This document shows, in pieces, positions 25,301-38,041 of a DNA stretch of 64,000 bases. The stretch is taken from the NCBI GenBank assembly GCA_900239685.1, contig OENT01000541.1, positions 36,920-100,919 on the forward strand, given 5' to 3'. The notes under the pieces are model-generated. The model did no database searches and was not told the origin of the DNA. It worked only from the letters and a program-made list of their open reading frames with translations. A program made the translations under genes and the position numbers. The first letter of the stretch is position 1. Each line of letters starts with the position of its first letter. Source of the DNA: Rotaria macrura. Lineage: Eukaryota; Rotifera; Eurotatoria; Philodinida; Philodinidae.

Positions 25301-28038
25301 TGACGCCAACAGTAGAGACCGGCCAGAGCACTTTGCTTGATTTTGACAACCACTCTTAGAAAGATTAGGGTGGACGCAAATCTGATCGAACGAACTGTTG
25401 GAATGATGCTCTCAAGTTTTGAAAAGAAAGATTATTCATTTATATTTCTGCTCGCCATTCTAAAAATAACAGGAAAAACGTTTTGCAAGGGAAATATCAA
25501 TCGTTTTTAGTTGTTGTGTCAATCCTTATAAAATCATGAGAAGATAAATGAGTGTTATAACGCGCATCATCTTTTCAATCAAACAATTAGTAAGATATGC
25601 TGATTTTAATTTGAATGTTTAGACTTTCAAGGAAATAATCGCAGAAAATTATACCTACAAACTGAATTGCTCGTATGACGAATATAATAAATCTGAAAAT
25701 ATTATAAATTAAACAGCTTAAGTCTATGAATCGTAGGCAACTATTCGAAATTGTTATATTCTGAGAGATAGTTTTTATTCTTATATCCTATGTAAAATAC
25801 ATTATACTATTTTCTTGTTTGTTTATTTGTAAATCAATCAATATCATCTGATCAACAGTCATCATGTTATACGTCTGCATGTTTCAACATTTAAAATTAC
25901 AAATTCAAAGTATCCATTTTTATCAAATAAATCTCGTACTCAAAATCATATAAATACCTACAAAACTTCACAATAATCATTATCAACATACAGTGAGCAA
26001 TCTATGAAAACTTGAACGAGATCTCGCACAAAGATTCGTTTACACTTTTGAATGAGACTTTTGAGAAATTAATCATATTCAAGAATTATTTCAGAACACG
26101 AAACAAACCCTCGTCACCAACATGCCTTATAGTTCGTCATTTGATATCGGCAATTTTACCTATCAAATAGCATTGAGATTATATGTAAATAATGATGAAG
26201 CAGCACGAAATACAAATATAAGAATAATCCGTGATCATTCTCATTCATACATTATTTCTTCATCCACGAATGTTATTATGTTTATACAATAAAGACTCAG
26301 AACATCATCACATTCTTCATAACTTCATATCACATATCAATAATGAATCTCTTTGATAACAACAACCCATGAACCATGGTGAATGAAGAGTACAGCTCTA
26401 TTCATCAGGATGCAATGATCATCAATGCAGTCCAGTTAAAAAATATTACGAATATAAGAAAATATCAATACATATGTAGAAAATTCGATGACGTTGTATG
26501 GGAATTTTTAAAGAAGAGTTTTCACTTATATCGATGAATGTTTGCGTTGAACATTTTTTTGTTCACTATATAAAATAAAGGTGTCTTTTGTTGGTTCTTG
26601 TTCGTAGGAGTACAGAGGATAGCAAATGAGAAAAGTGAAGTTGTGTCCGTTTTTCTATTTCCAAAAATCCTGAACGTAAAACATATATATTATTCTGTTC
26701 CCAAGGTTCCGAACTTTAAATAACTGTTTCGAGTTAGTACTTATTTCTTTTTTCCGTTTCAAAATGTTGAATGTCATAGACAAACGCTTAGAGTAAAAGA
26801 TAATTTTGTCCCTCTCAACTTTAAATGAAAAACTTCGAATACAATTTTTTTAATTTTAATCTCATTGCAAGATGCTAAGTATTGCTTACGACTGACTTCA
26901 AACTTGAGATCGCATATCATTCATCGTTTGGCTAAGAAAAAATTGCACCAGCCTCGCATCAATAAAAATGATGTATTTGTATATTGTTTCGTTCTTTTCT
27001 TGGTAGTATAGTTCCTATGCTATGTTTTTCTTGCTATTTCTCATATCTCTCTTGCACTTGAAAGAAGTTATCTTTTAAATCAAAAGTACTCAAATATGTT
27101 GCAACAAATACAAATTGATTTGTTAAATTTAAGAAATTGTACGTTTTCTATCAATAGTTGATGCTCATCTACCCAATCAATAATACTCTCTCTTCGTCTT
27201 GTTCATTTTTGAAGTTTTTTCACCCTCAAATTTGATTGATTGTCATAACGAAGAGCTTTTTGTTGCTCTAGATTGTTTTGTACTATTTATTTCTTAGTGT
27301 CTAAATTAAAAGGATCCGTTCATGTTCGTTCCATCTTTCTTCAGTTAATCTATCACTATTACATAATATAGAATGAAACGAAAACCATTGTATTTTTAAA
27401 AAAAGTCATCCCTTTTAATGCCGTCGATTCTCGAGTGCCTATCTTCTTTTCTCTTTCACGTCAATTTCATTCGTTGACGCATATTGTTGCCCGAAGAATT
27501 TTTAAAACACTTAGTGAATCCTTTGAAATATTTACGAAGAGATCTGTTGTTTTTAAAAAGTTTTTTTGCGGGTCATAAGTAATCTTTGTTGTATAACAGA
27601 AATTTATACAAAATATCTCAACTGAGTGTGAAAAAGATCGATGTTTATTCACATCAAAGATATGTCAAAATTCATTAACTACCATAGTTTTTAGTCTATT
27701 AAGTTGCTTTTCTAATCATGATTCTAGTTGAATTCATTACGACTCAGACTGTTGACGATCAGTTGCATTGACTATACACAATCTAGATAGATGAAATGTT
27801 CTTTACGGAGAGAATAAAAAACAAAATATCTAGATACTAATATGAATCATTCCTGATACGAATGATATTAATTAGTTATTACTATGCATAACTTATATGT
27901 GTTCGGCATACTTTCAAGAAAGTAATTGTTAAAGAAAATATGACAATGTGTAATACTTTGTAATCTAGTCGCTTTCATATACTTGCATTTAATTTTGTGT
28001 CTTATTCTAGAAAGATTTCCACAGTCTCGTATTCAAAG
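22391..28038. other. 5.6-kb gene-free region
   Basis: No exon chain recognised on either strand. It contains a (TA)n microsatellite at 23278-23292 and a TAGAGACCGGCC motif near 25313 that resembles the hAT-like TIR seen at 4597, without a matching partner. The right edge has an acceptor-like attctag ending at 28010, upstream of the GPCR start codon. Confidence 0.4.
23270..23293. repeat. (TA)n microsatellite
   Basis: Short run of alternating T and A between ATGTA and TATG. Simple repeat, no further role seen. Confidence 0.8.
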
Positions 28039-29079
28039 ATGAATAATCAAACGAGTAATACGTCATCTACATTAGATGATCATTATTTGATTAGTCAAAG
28101 TCAACGTCGTATAACTGTATCTATTTTGATGATATTTGCAATTCCATCTTTGATCTGTTTTCTCCTAAATTTTTACTATTTCATTAAATTACGTAGATCT
28201 CTACTATTTAATCGTATCAATCATCAGGTTATTTTATTGATATTGATCTTTGATTTTTTATTAATTGCAACTGAACGACCGTTTTCATTGTCTTATTTAC
28301 TTTGGGGACGTATCCAAACAGTGGAACTATGTACGTTCTGGATCTCTTGTGATTACATGCTTGAAATTACATCTTTATTTTTAACTATGTATGGGTCGAT
28401 TGAACGTTATCTGCTCGTATTCCATAACGAAAGTTTTACAAATCGAAAAATATTGTTTCATTATATACCAATGATTAGTGTTGCTGCTTACATTCCTGCT
28501 TTATATATGTATCTGATTGTCCTTGCCCCGTGTGTTTCAAGTCATGCATACGATATAACAGCATTTGCTTGTGGTGGTTCGTATATTTTTGGTGACACTG
28601 CAGTTAATACGTATGATACGATTGTTGACACTATGCTGCCTTGTTTTATGATGCTAATATTTAATTTACTATTGATTGTTCGTGCCATTATACTTAAACG
28701 AAGAGCACTTCAATCATCGTCGATCTCTAATACTTTAAAAAAACACCTTCGAATGATTGTTCAGCTACTGACCATTAGTTTCATGTGTTTATTGGCATGG
28801 ATGCCATGGGTTGTAATCATTATTGGACAGAACGTTTTTTATGCATCGTTTGGTAACTGGTTTATTAATTACATTCTACATTATCTGCCGTATTTAACAT
28901 CTTCCGTTTCACCATATTTGGCGTTAATTGGCTTGCCAGAGATCAGACAACGTCTTAGAGCTTTGAAGAAACAAATTCTTGCTACACAGAATAATACAAA
29001 TTTACGTACAATGATTGAAATGGGAACATCAATAACTGAAAATCAAAATGAATCCATGGGTACTAGTAACTTTCAATAG
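28039..29079 (+). CDS. Orphan rhodopsin-like (class A) GPCR
   Basis: Intronless 346-residue receptor starting at the ATG of MNNQTSNTSSTL, a short extracellular N-terminus with NQT and NTS glycosylation sites. Seven hydrophobic segments follow. TM3 ends in SIERYLLVF, an ERY form of the DRY motif. The conserved extracellular Cys pair is plausible (ELCTFWISCDY before TM3 and APCVSS or FACGGS in loop 2). TM6 contains FMCLLAWMPWVV, a WMPW variant of the CWxP motif. TM7 has SVSPYLALIG in place of NPxxY, so the Asn is missing. The tail is short and Ser/Thr/Asn rich. The ligand is unknown. Departures from NPxxY and CWxP suggest a lineage-specific receptor group. The acceptor-like cttattctag at 28001-28010 suggests a spliced 5' leader. 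Confidence 0.85.
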   Translation: MNNQTSNTSSTLDDHYLISQSQRRITVSILMIFAIPSLICFLLNFYYFIKLRRSLLFNRINHQVILLILIFDFLLIATERPFSLSYLLWGRIQTVELCTFWISCDYMLEITSLFLTMYGSIERYLLVFHNESFTNRKILFHYIPMISVAAYIPALYMYLIVLAPCVSSHAYDITAFACGGSYIFGDTAVNTYDTIVDTMLPCFMMLIFNLLLIVRAIILKRRALQSSSISNTLKKHLRMIVQLLTISFMCLLAWMPWVVIIIGQNVFYASFGNWFINYILHYLPYLTSSVSPYLALIGLPEIRQRLRALKKQILATQNNTNLRTMIEMGTSITENQNESMGTSNFQ

Positions 29080-31015
29080 GAAGTCGTTATCACTGACAGC
29101 ATTCATCACTTCAGGTATTGATTTTGATAAGTAATCAGTCTGCATATGTTCCAGAATATGATCAGAACAATATTATCATCGTATTATTTGACTTGAAAAA
29201 GTGAGACTATCCATATGATTTTCTTTACGTAGCATAGAATTCAGTGTCTTTTTTTTGTATCCGAGCAATCGTGTAATGCTTGCAACAGTACTGTCTTCTT
29301 ATTGTACATCGTATTTGATGTTGTATATGTATCAATGAATCAATATTGTTCTCTTTCGTTTGTGTTTATGATCAAAATTGGCTACAGATAGATTCTTTTT
29401 TGAAGATAAAGAAGCAAGGGAAGGCGAAATATAACCATAGCGCTGCTGACAGGTTAAGACACTTTATTTTTCTTCGTAATATAGCTAAGGTTCAGGCAAT
29501 TAAGATAAATTTATTATGTGTTCGAATTCTTAGAGCACGAATGAACGAATGATTAAAATAGATAATTCGATCTTCACAAGTAAAAGTAGCTCTTTCTAGA
29601 ATTCAGATGTTTACCACGATGAGAGAAAGTGTTTGACGAGAATGATGCAAATCTTCATGTCTGATCTCATATGTAATATATCCTATCAAGCATTTGATTT
29701 TGTATCCACACCTAAAGGTACGAATCTGTATACGGTTGTATGTAATAAAAATACCGACTCGTTCAGATTCATATCACCGTATCGAATATCTTGGGTAACT
29801 ACTGTATACTTTCGCACTATTTCAAAGCATCAACGATCGTATATTCATAACATTACGGTAAAACTTCTGATGATTGTATTGATTGAAATGACTAACAAAT
29901 AATAGTATTCGTTACAATTATTTCCCAACTGATCAATTTGATTGATCAAGTCTTTTGTGAACGATATCATTGAGGTCATTTATATTTTTTTCGTTCCTAT
30001 ATTACAAGCTTCATCGTCAATAATATTCAAACATTTGCACAGAGTGATATTGCACGTAATTTCATTAATACAGAAACAATTGAAATCAAGTGTCTTATTG
30101 GTTTCAAGAAGAAATGCATCGTGCATCACTGTATGAATCTATTTACTAATTAGGTAAGAATTTTGGTCCTATCCATATACGTTGCAATATTTATTAAAAC
30201 TATCAAGTGTCTTTGACTGGAAGAACATTTTTTCGAATGCGATTTTCATTCCATACGTGTACAAATAGTTTTATCGATGAACAAATTCAATGAGAATGTC
30301 AGACAGATTTCAAGTTAATGAATAACTTGCATTGTAAGGTTAGAAATTATCATGCAAGGAAATAATGAATTTCTCACACAGAGAAAAAATAACGTCAGAT
30401 ACAATACGATTATATTCTTTTCATTTACTGACTCTTTCAGTATTAAGATCTTTCCAAGGAGTATTGTCAATTGAAAAATCTTCAATAGTACGATGTTTTG
30501 ATTGTATCATGCGTTTTATTCGCTCTTGTAGCTGAGTTATTTCGTGACTGTGGCATATCTATTATTTATCATTCTATCTTTAATTTAACTTGAAAAAATC
30601 GATCAATTTTTGACACGTATGTAAAATGTCGAAGCTATTACATGGGTCTTTATTTGAGACAATAGAAGTTGTCTGCATTATTTTTCTTTCAATCAATTAA
30701 TTATTAATACTAATGAATCTCATAATATTCTCAGAATCGATCATAAGGTAGATAAAAAATTTTACAAATTAGCAACTTACAATAAATAACACAAGACCAA
30801 CAGCAGAAAATATTCATAGACTTTTGAGTAGATGCTTCAAAGTAAATCCTTGAATTATGTAATTTACAATCTGTTATTATAATGACAAGAATCGACTTAC
30901 TGCGCCACCTGTTCATCGGTCGATTCTTACTGACCACTGATTAGATGCACAGAATAATTTCGAAGGAAACAAATCTATAGGCTTGTTTAAATAATCCAAT
31001 TTAATACATAAAAAA
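29080..31015. other. Intergenic region, no gene supported
   Basis: Several short open frames (for example 29633-29902) have no recognisable domain and poor codon idiom. The right end carries the leader of the M1AP-like gene, with an atctatag acceptor-like site near 30979. Confidence 0.4.
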
Positions 31016-34000
31016 ATGTCGAAAGTATCAAATACACGTTATGTTCGATCGACTTATCCAGGACTGTTACTACTTATTGATTATGGTTTAAGTGAAAAAA
31101 CTATTCAAGGTGTTTGCCATGGTCTTGATCATTTGTTTAGTATTACCACTACCTATGTTGGCTTACAACGTATACCAATATTTGGACTAGTTGTCAACGG
31201 ACAAAATCAAAGTGAAGTAGGAATATTCTCTACTTATTGATTTACTTTCGATTCTGATACATTCTACAGTAGACTTTTATACCACTATCATTAACACAAA
31301 ATAATCATATGAAATTACAAGTAGCATTGTGTAAATTACAATTACTTGCTCAAAAGTGGTCAATGAAATCGAATAGATCTCATGTTTCATCATCATGGCA
31401 ATCTGCTTTACAGCTAGCTTTTATTGAAATCGATTCATTTGCTCAAAATAATAATTCTGAAAATCGAGTGAGTTTGATACTGACTGTAACTTATAAAACA
31501 TACACATAGTGGTCAGAAAGAAAAACATTGAATTCAAAATTATATTCGTGTAGAAATCTTGACCGTTATATGTAGCTATATGCGTATATATAATAAATTC
31601 GTAGAAAGACAGACAGATAAATAGAGTAACAAATGAAATCATAATTAAAAAGAATTAAATTCACTTTCAAAGAATTCCAACTAAACATATGAAACAGAAT
31701 ATGAATATGAATAAACAATATACAGTATTTTGAAAACTTACCATTTAAAGTTATAGGCGTTCGTTATATCCCTCGTACTATTCTATGTTTTCCACAGTTG
31801 TTCATAGATTCATATATTGATGATACACAACAATGATCGAAGACAAACGCTGTGTGATGAGTTGATTGAAATATAACAAAAGTAGTTTCCATTAGTTTTC
31901 GTATCTTCTATTGAGTATAAACTGCTTCAGCACTTCGTGTCACAAAACACGTGTTCGGCAAGATTGCATGAAATCGATGGTGATACAAAATGTTCGTAGG
32001 TTGTCTATACTAGTTGATTATGAAAATAATACGTACTAGATGGTTTCTCAACTGTATGATAGTTTGACTGCTCATTTAAACACCGGACCGACTCAGAATG
32101 TTTTCTTCACTTTCAGAGAAACTATGAAAAAACTTCAACAAAGATAAAAATGTTGGAAAAAATGTTTTGCGGTTATACAATGGGGATTATTTCGATTTGA
32201 CATCATAAAATCCATTTTTATTTTGCTCGACTAACGAGATAATTATGATATCTGAAGGTCATGCGCCTATTGTGGTTTTTGTTTTATCAAATATGATGTA
32301 TTTAGCTTGAACTACTTAGTCCAAAGTCTATTCCTTTCTCGTTGCTTCTCTAATTGCGTACCATGAAAAAAACATGTGAAGCATGACTATATGTTAATTA
32401 TTGTGGAAAGAAACTATTTGTTTGTAATACTTCAGCTGCTGATTTATACGCATGGACCTTTGCCTTACCTTGTAAGGCAATTAAATGTTGTTGAAAATAA
32501 ACCAAGGTATACATTTACGAATCATAGTCAGATGACAACCACTCATTGAATCTATTTCAAATTTATAATATTCAAAATTACGTAGTTTTTCGCTTATTCA
32601 TTCGTTCTGTTTCGATCGTATGACGACATCATTTTGCGTAGAGAAATTTCATTTAAAGAAAAATCATAAGTTTCGTATTTTTATAATTAAAAATAATTTA
32701 TATATATATATATACATGCATATATATGAATTGATGCATTTGATAGATCACTTCAAATTCTGCTATTGACGGTTTCCAGATTGTTATTTTAACGAATCGA
32801 CTATCAAATTCCATACTTTCCAATATTCATCAATCCACTCATATTTACCACTTAGATAAACATGTATGTATTATCGAAATGATTTTTTGACTGTCTATTT
32901 ACCTTTTACCCTTAACCAATATTTTTTTCTATCTGATACTCTTCTATCTTGCTACACTTGAATGAATAAAACAAATTGCGATTAACCGCAGATTAGTTTT
33001 AACGCATACCGAACATTCTCGATCTGTCATTTTTCTCCGTTGTTACTTGAATACAATAAAAGTAAATGACGTTTTCTGGTTATTGTCGGTTTTCGCATAC
33101 CTTTGATAAGTCATATTATTGTGCGCAAAAGCAGGGGGTATAAAATGTTTGTATTTTCGTCTGTTGGTTTATTTAGAAAATCGAATTAGTCTGTGTTAAT
33201 GATGATCATAATACAGAATCATTCAAGTGCAACACATCTTCCTCAGATTTGATAAATATCAAATATGTTTCGGAAAGTAAGTCATATAAACATTTTACTG
33301 TATTTTTCTCTTGAGACATATTTTTCATATTTCTAGATAAATATTCCATTGGTCTTTATTTTAAATCGTGGCTATTCAAGAACGATCATGAACAAGAACA
33401 TCTTCAATTATATTTGCCTACCATGGAAAAAACTAGAGGTATTCTCTTTTTTCTGAAGCACAAGCAATTGTCATTGTTTGTGTTACAAGCGATTATTGAT
33501 TTGAAAATAGAAAAACATCATTTTGTCCTATAAAGTACTATAGCAAAGTTCAACGATAATCAATAGACTTGTAAAAATCGAAAAATGCATGTTTTCCATA
33601 GCAACAGTTTATGTAAAGAACCTATTGCTTTCATTCTGAAAACTCTTCACAATCTATTTATTCATAGATACAGCCAATAATTTGAGTTTTATGACTAACA
33701 TCAGTAACTTTTACACTCATCTATCTGTACAAACTAGAACGCTCAGTTTGACAAAGATATTTACTGTCGTGATGTGCAGTCGAAAGAGAAAGAAGTTATG
33801 ACCTAAAACATTTTGATCCCAAATAGATTGATAACATGAGATCTTGAGATTTTCGTGGAGTTGTTCAGTGAAAACGAATGTGTTCTGTTCGAAATACGAT
33901 ACATTAATCGTGTAAATAAAAAAAAACAGCAAATAAATAATCTAGAAAAATGTTTACGATCTTTATATACCAATTTTAATAATTGAAGAGATGTAGTATG

Positions 34001-34906
34001 CAACAAAACATATTTTTTTCAAACAGAATCTGTTATGTTTATGTTTTAGCTGATAGCAAGGACTATTCGTGGTACATGATTCGATGTGACTTACATGACA
34101 TATTGATTGATCCTCATCATCATGTGAATAATGATAGATTCGTAAGTTTTATTTCGTTCATTATTATTACTATGAATAGATTTATAGTTTATTTATACTG
34201 AACCGTCAAGAATATCAAGCGTGAATCAATATACTACTCCATTATTATTGCCAATTTATCAATTGAAAGCTTTGAATTTTATTAAACGAACGAACTATTG
34301 TATATCGATGATATTTGGCATGGTACTGAAATTTAAACAAAGAAAACACTGCATTTTCAATTTTTTTTTCTAGCCACTACTTTTAGTTTCGTCTATGTGT
34401 CATTCATATGATATAGAATCTACTGAAAAAAATGAACTAGCATTCGATACTTTACTCGAATATTTACGTCAAAATGTGAGTTGTTTTCATCCTATTGATA
34501 AGTTTTATGCGTATTCGTTCGAGTAGGAACTGATGTTGATCTGTCAAATGAATGATGGCTCATCCATATCAACCATGAATGAATCATTTTCAGGACATTT
34601 TGTTATCTCAGTCGCTTCAGAGCGTAGTCTAATATTACGTTCAATTGCTTCTAGCGAGCTTCTTTTACCATTACCAAATTTACAAAGTCAAATAATCAAA
34701 CATGAAGAAAAACAAATCGATGAAAATATATTCAAGAGTCTTTCAAACGTAGATATATATACATGAAAATTTTCATCGATGTCATAATTATTCTATGTTT
34801 CTTTTGCCAATCTATCTTTTAGATGAATGTTGACGATGAAGAATTTAATCCCTTGTATTATGAAGCTCGAGAGAGTAAAATAACTATAAATAATAATCTC
34901 ATTTGA
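31016..34906 (+). CDS. M1AP: M1AP-like protein (meiosis 1 associated/arrest protein homologue)
   Basis: Reconstructed from nine exons: 31016-31216, 31273-31467, 32780-32863, 33177-33276, 33337-33438, 34050-34141, 34374-34475, 34527-34748 and 34823-34906. Every junction keeps phase, giving 393 residues (human about 530). Matches to remembered M1AP run in order: LLLLIDYGLSEKTIQGVCHG and LQRIPIFGLVVNGQNQSE (N-terminal fold), LQVALCKLQLLAQKW, IVILTNRLSNSIL, SIGLYFKSWLF, MIRCDLHDILIDP, LLLVSSMCHSYDIE, ELMLICQMND, ISVASERSLILRSIASSELL and DEEFNPLYYEARES. In mammals M1AP is needed for male meiosis and works with the ZMM factors SHOC1, SPO16 and TEX11 at recombination sites. The unstructured C-terminal tail of vertebrate M1AP is absent. 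A small exon could be missing in the 1.3-kb second intron. A Rad6-type E2 follows at 134 bp. Confidence 0.8.
32698..32726. repeat. (TA)n microsatellite within the M1AP-like intron
   Basis: Alternating TA run interrupted by CATGCA, in the second intron, 55 bp before exon 3. Simple repeat only. Confidence 0.7.
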
Positions 34907-35040
34907 TAAAATTTATTTTACTTTGTTTAAGAAAAACAAAACGAAGTATAACATGAGATTTCATATGTCTTTTCTAGATCTATAAATTGTGCTTCCTTTC
35001 CCATTCCCTTTTACACCAGTTAACATCATCATCATCATTA
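34907..35040 (+). other. Short intercistronic gap with an isolated 3' splice acceptor
   Basis: Only 134 bp separate the M1AP-like stop from the E2 start codon on the same strand. No AATAAA is visible, but a good acceptor (pyrimidine-rich tgtcttttctag, AG at 34976-34977) lies 63 bp before the ATG with no matching donor in the gap. This is the arrangement expected of a downstream operon gene that receives a spliced leader. It could instead be the end of a 5' UTR intron whose donor lies inside the upstream gene. Confidence 0.45.
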
Positions 35041-35493
35041 ATGGCTGTTCGACGATTACAACAAGATTTTCGACAATTAATCAAAAATAAAGTAGATGGC
35101 ATCGATGCAAGTCCATCACCAGAAAATATGTTCATCTGGAATGCTATTATTTGTGGTCCAGAAGAAAGTATTTATGAATCAGGTACATTTCAACTTCAAT
35201 TGCTTTTTCCCGATGATTATCCAATTCGACCACCACAAGTTCGATTCATAACAAAAGTGTTTCATCCTAATGTTTGGTGGGAGGATGGACTAATTTGTGT
35301 TGATATACTTAAAGATGGTTGGTCACCATCGTATGATGTTCTAGCCATACTTCATTCAATTCGTCTACTTCTCATTGACCCAAATCCACAGAGTCCAGCA
35401 AATCTAGAAGCAGCGCTGCTTTATCGGGATAATCGAGCAGATTACAATCAACGCGTTCTACAGACGATTCAGGACACACTCGATTCTTATGAC

Positions 35494-35525
<32 letters not shown>

Positions 35526-35649
35526 CGACGACGACGACGACAACGTTCGTGATGATGATGATAATACTGTTGATGATGATGGTCGAATTGAAGATGGCGA
35601 TACCCATCGTCATAAAACGACGATTTCTCGTGATAGCATTACCGCGTGA
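35041..35649 (+). CDS. RAD6: Ubiquitin-conjugating enzyme E2, Rad6/UBE2A type, with poly-Asp tail
   Basis: Intronless 202-residue E2. MAVRRLQQDFRQLIKN at the N-terminus, FIWNAIICGPEESIYESGTF, YPIRPPQVRFITKVFHPNVW and GLICVDILKDGWSPSYDV match the Rad6 fold; the catalytic Cys is residue 86 (Rad6 Cys88). PQSPANLEAALLYRDNRADY completes the UBC domain near residue 150. Rad6 E2s act with Rad18 in PCNA ubiquitination and with Bre1 in histone H2B ubiquitination; both are assumed here. The C-terminal extension of about 50 residues starts with 17 Asp codons and goes on Asp-rich, like the acidic tail of budding yeast Rad6 and unlike vertebrate UBE2A. An earlier in-frame ATG-less extension was not used: this ATG gives the family's N-terminus. 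Confidence 0.93.
35491..35541 (+). repeat. GAY trinucleotide repeat encoding 17 aspartates
   Basis: Seventeen consecutive GAT or GAC codons form the acidic tail of the Rad6-type E2. The repeat is close to pure (GAT)n with a (GAC)n end, so length variation by slippage is likely and would change only the number of aspartates. Confidence 0.9.
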
Positions 35650-37708
35650 ATACTTTATTTAATCCATGACATTATGCATTTCAAATTGGTTTCTTTTCAA
35701 AAATTTCATTTGCTTCATGTATATTTGATGCATTTTTTTAATTGTAGCTAATGTTTCATTTCATGATTTTTTTATACTACTATTTCATGTACATTTAGTG
35801 AAACTATTGCACTTCGAGCTATTGCACTTGCTTTGCTTCATTTTGATGTTTTATGGTGAAGCTGACTTTTCCGTTTTATTGAATATAATAAAGTTTTTGA
35901 GAGCGATATATCTTCTATTCGAAAAAAGAATAATTATAAAATCCTTTGTTTTGTTCACTGTTGAAATTTCATAAATTAGAAAATTTTCCTCACTTGTTAG
36001 TATTTTATAATATTTCAAAAGTTTTGAGATCGATCGTGCCATATTCTTCTAGAAGAATCTTCTTTTCGATAAATTGATACAATGTAATGCTTGTAAAAAG
36101 AAATTAGTAAAAATACTCATTCGTTTCAAATGATGTAAATAGACCAGAAAAATATTCGATATATTCTCTTTTCATTTTATATGTACCATACGTGCTACCT
36201 TTATTTGTGTCTATATAAGAAGAGAAATGGAGTTATCACTCTTCGCCAATATTGATGAAATGGCAGGAAAAAAGGTTAGATATTGTCGAAAGTCGTTGAG
36301 CTTCTTTGAAGATAGCGATACCTTTCCGAAAAGAGTACAAAACATTTTGTGAATACTAGTACAAGTCATATTGGCGAGAATCTGGCTACTCGACAAGATG
36401 ACTCTCAGTTTAGCATGTATATTGAACTCTGTAAGAATGTGTATTTACATGTTCTAATGAAGGAACAAGATATATAGACAACAATTAATTCATTAATTTT
36501 GCCATGTTGGTTCAACGCTTGATACAGTCGAACATGAAAGCTCAGGTTCTACCAAAACTCTCCCAAATTTGTCACTGCTATGATGAGTAACACGTGAATC
36601 ATCAGTTTCAGATTTGGTAGCATTCAAATGAGTGCTAGATGAAAATGCGAGCGTCATATCTATGGAGAGATTGACACATCTAATTTGTGTTTCGTCTAAT
36701 CTTGCGATGAAGACTGCTGATAAAACTCAATGAATACTTTTACATATTGAGAATAAGGAATGTCTGTTTCACTTCCTCAAAATTTCATAACCACTAAAAT
36801 AAAAGTATACAATATCGATGAGAGATTTTTATTTCTCACTCATATTGATTTTTATAAACAACTTTGTGAACGTGGGTTGAGAAACTAATATCTTCAGTAT
36901 TAAAATTATATGTGTGTGACGGGATTACAGAAATATTTCGGGAACAGCAATAAATAACGATCTGTGGTTTCATTCAATGGATTGAAACCAAGTTTGGACA
37001 TGTTTCTATATGATATGAGACATAGTGAAACATATATAATAGTGCAGTAGTGTTTCGATGAAAATTTGATAGAAATAACTTAATTTCATTGAAAACTAAC
37101 GTCATAGCATTACATCTTCAATTAAAGGTCTGAAACTCCTGTATATAATGCGCGTATCAGAACAAATGTTTCATGAGAACTACATTACATTATTAGAAAA
37201 TTTTCGAAAATATTCTCAAGAACTATTGCTTAAGTAATCGTGTCATTCGACATCATATGATCTTAAAAAATATTATTGTCCAGCTTTTTTCAATTGACGA
37301 AGGTAACCGTTCTTGAAACATTCGATTTATATCAACTAATAAATAAACTCTGGTGATGATAGCATTTATTGAATCTCGCTTGCACAAGTCAATATCATAA
37401 CAATCCTAATAGTGCCTCTAAAAATTAGATGTTACTATATTTTAATTTTGAATATTGCTGAAGATGTTATTTTCACTTAAGTATTTCATTCTCTCTCATG
37501 CCTTTTTTGATAAAGTTAGCACAGTATTCAGAATACTTGCCGAATGGAAAGCGACAGATTGACAAATCTTTGAAATTTTTTGTTTTACTCTGTCTTCACA
37601 ATTTTCAGCATCTGAAATTTTTTAAAGCGTTCGAAAATTTGTTCACAAACACTTTATTCTTCCGTCACACTGTTGTCAACACTCTACTATAATCACTATT
37701 TTAACTCG
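35650..37708. other. 2-kb intergenic region, no gene seen
   Basis: AT-rich sequence without recognisable exons, ending at the target duplication of the Mutator-like element. Confidence 0.4.
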
Positions 37709-37730
37709 TACACTATGGGGTCTAGGAAAG

Positions 37731-37862
37731 AAGCGCACGAGGAAACATGCGCACGGAAAGATGCGCACGGAAACTTGCGCACGAGGAAACTTGCGCACGG
37801 AAACTTGCGCACGAGGAAACTTGCGCACGAGGAAACTTGCGCACGGATACTTTGCGCACGCA
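37731..37862 (+). repeat. Tandem GCGCACGGAAACTT-type array, left subterminal
   Basis: Roughly eight units alternate between a 14-bp form (GCGCACGGAAACTT) and a 16-bp form (GCGCACGAGGAAACTT). Inverted copies lie at 38553-38595. These are probably transposase-binding sites of the MULE. Confidence 0.85.
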
Positions 37863-38041
37863 ATTTTGATTTCTCGTTTTCATATCAATAAAAGTCAATT
37901 GAACAAATTAGCATAAATAATTTATTTTTGAAGATTAATTGTTATATTAATAATTAGAAGTAAAGTACAAAAAAGAACTAATGTTCACTAGTGTACAAAT
38001 ACAATATCACTACTTAGTGTTTCTATTTCAAATGAAGATAC

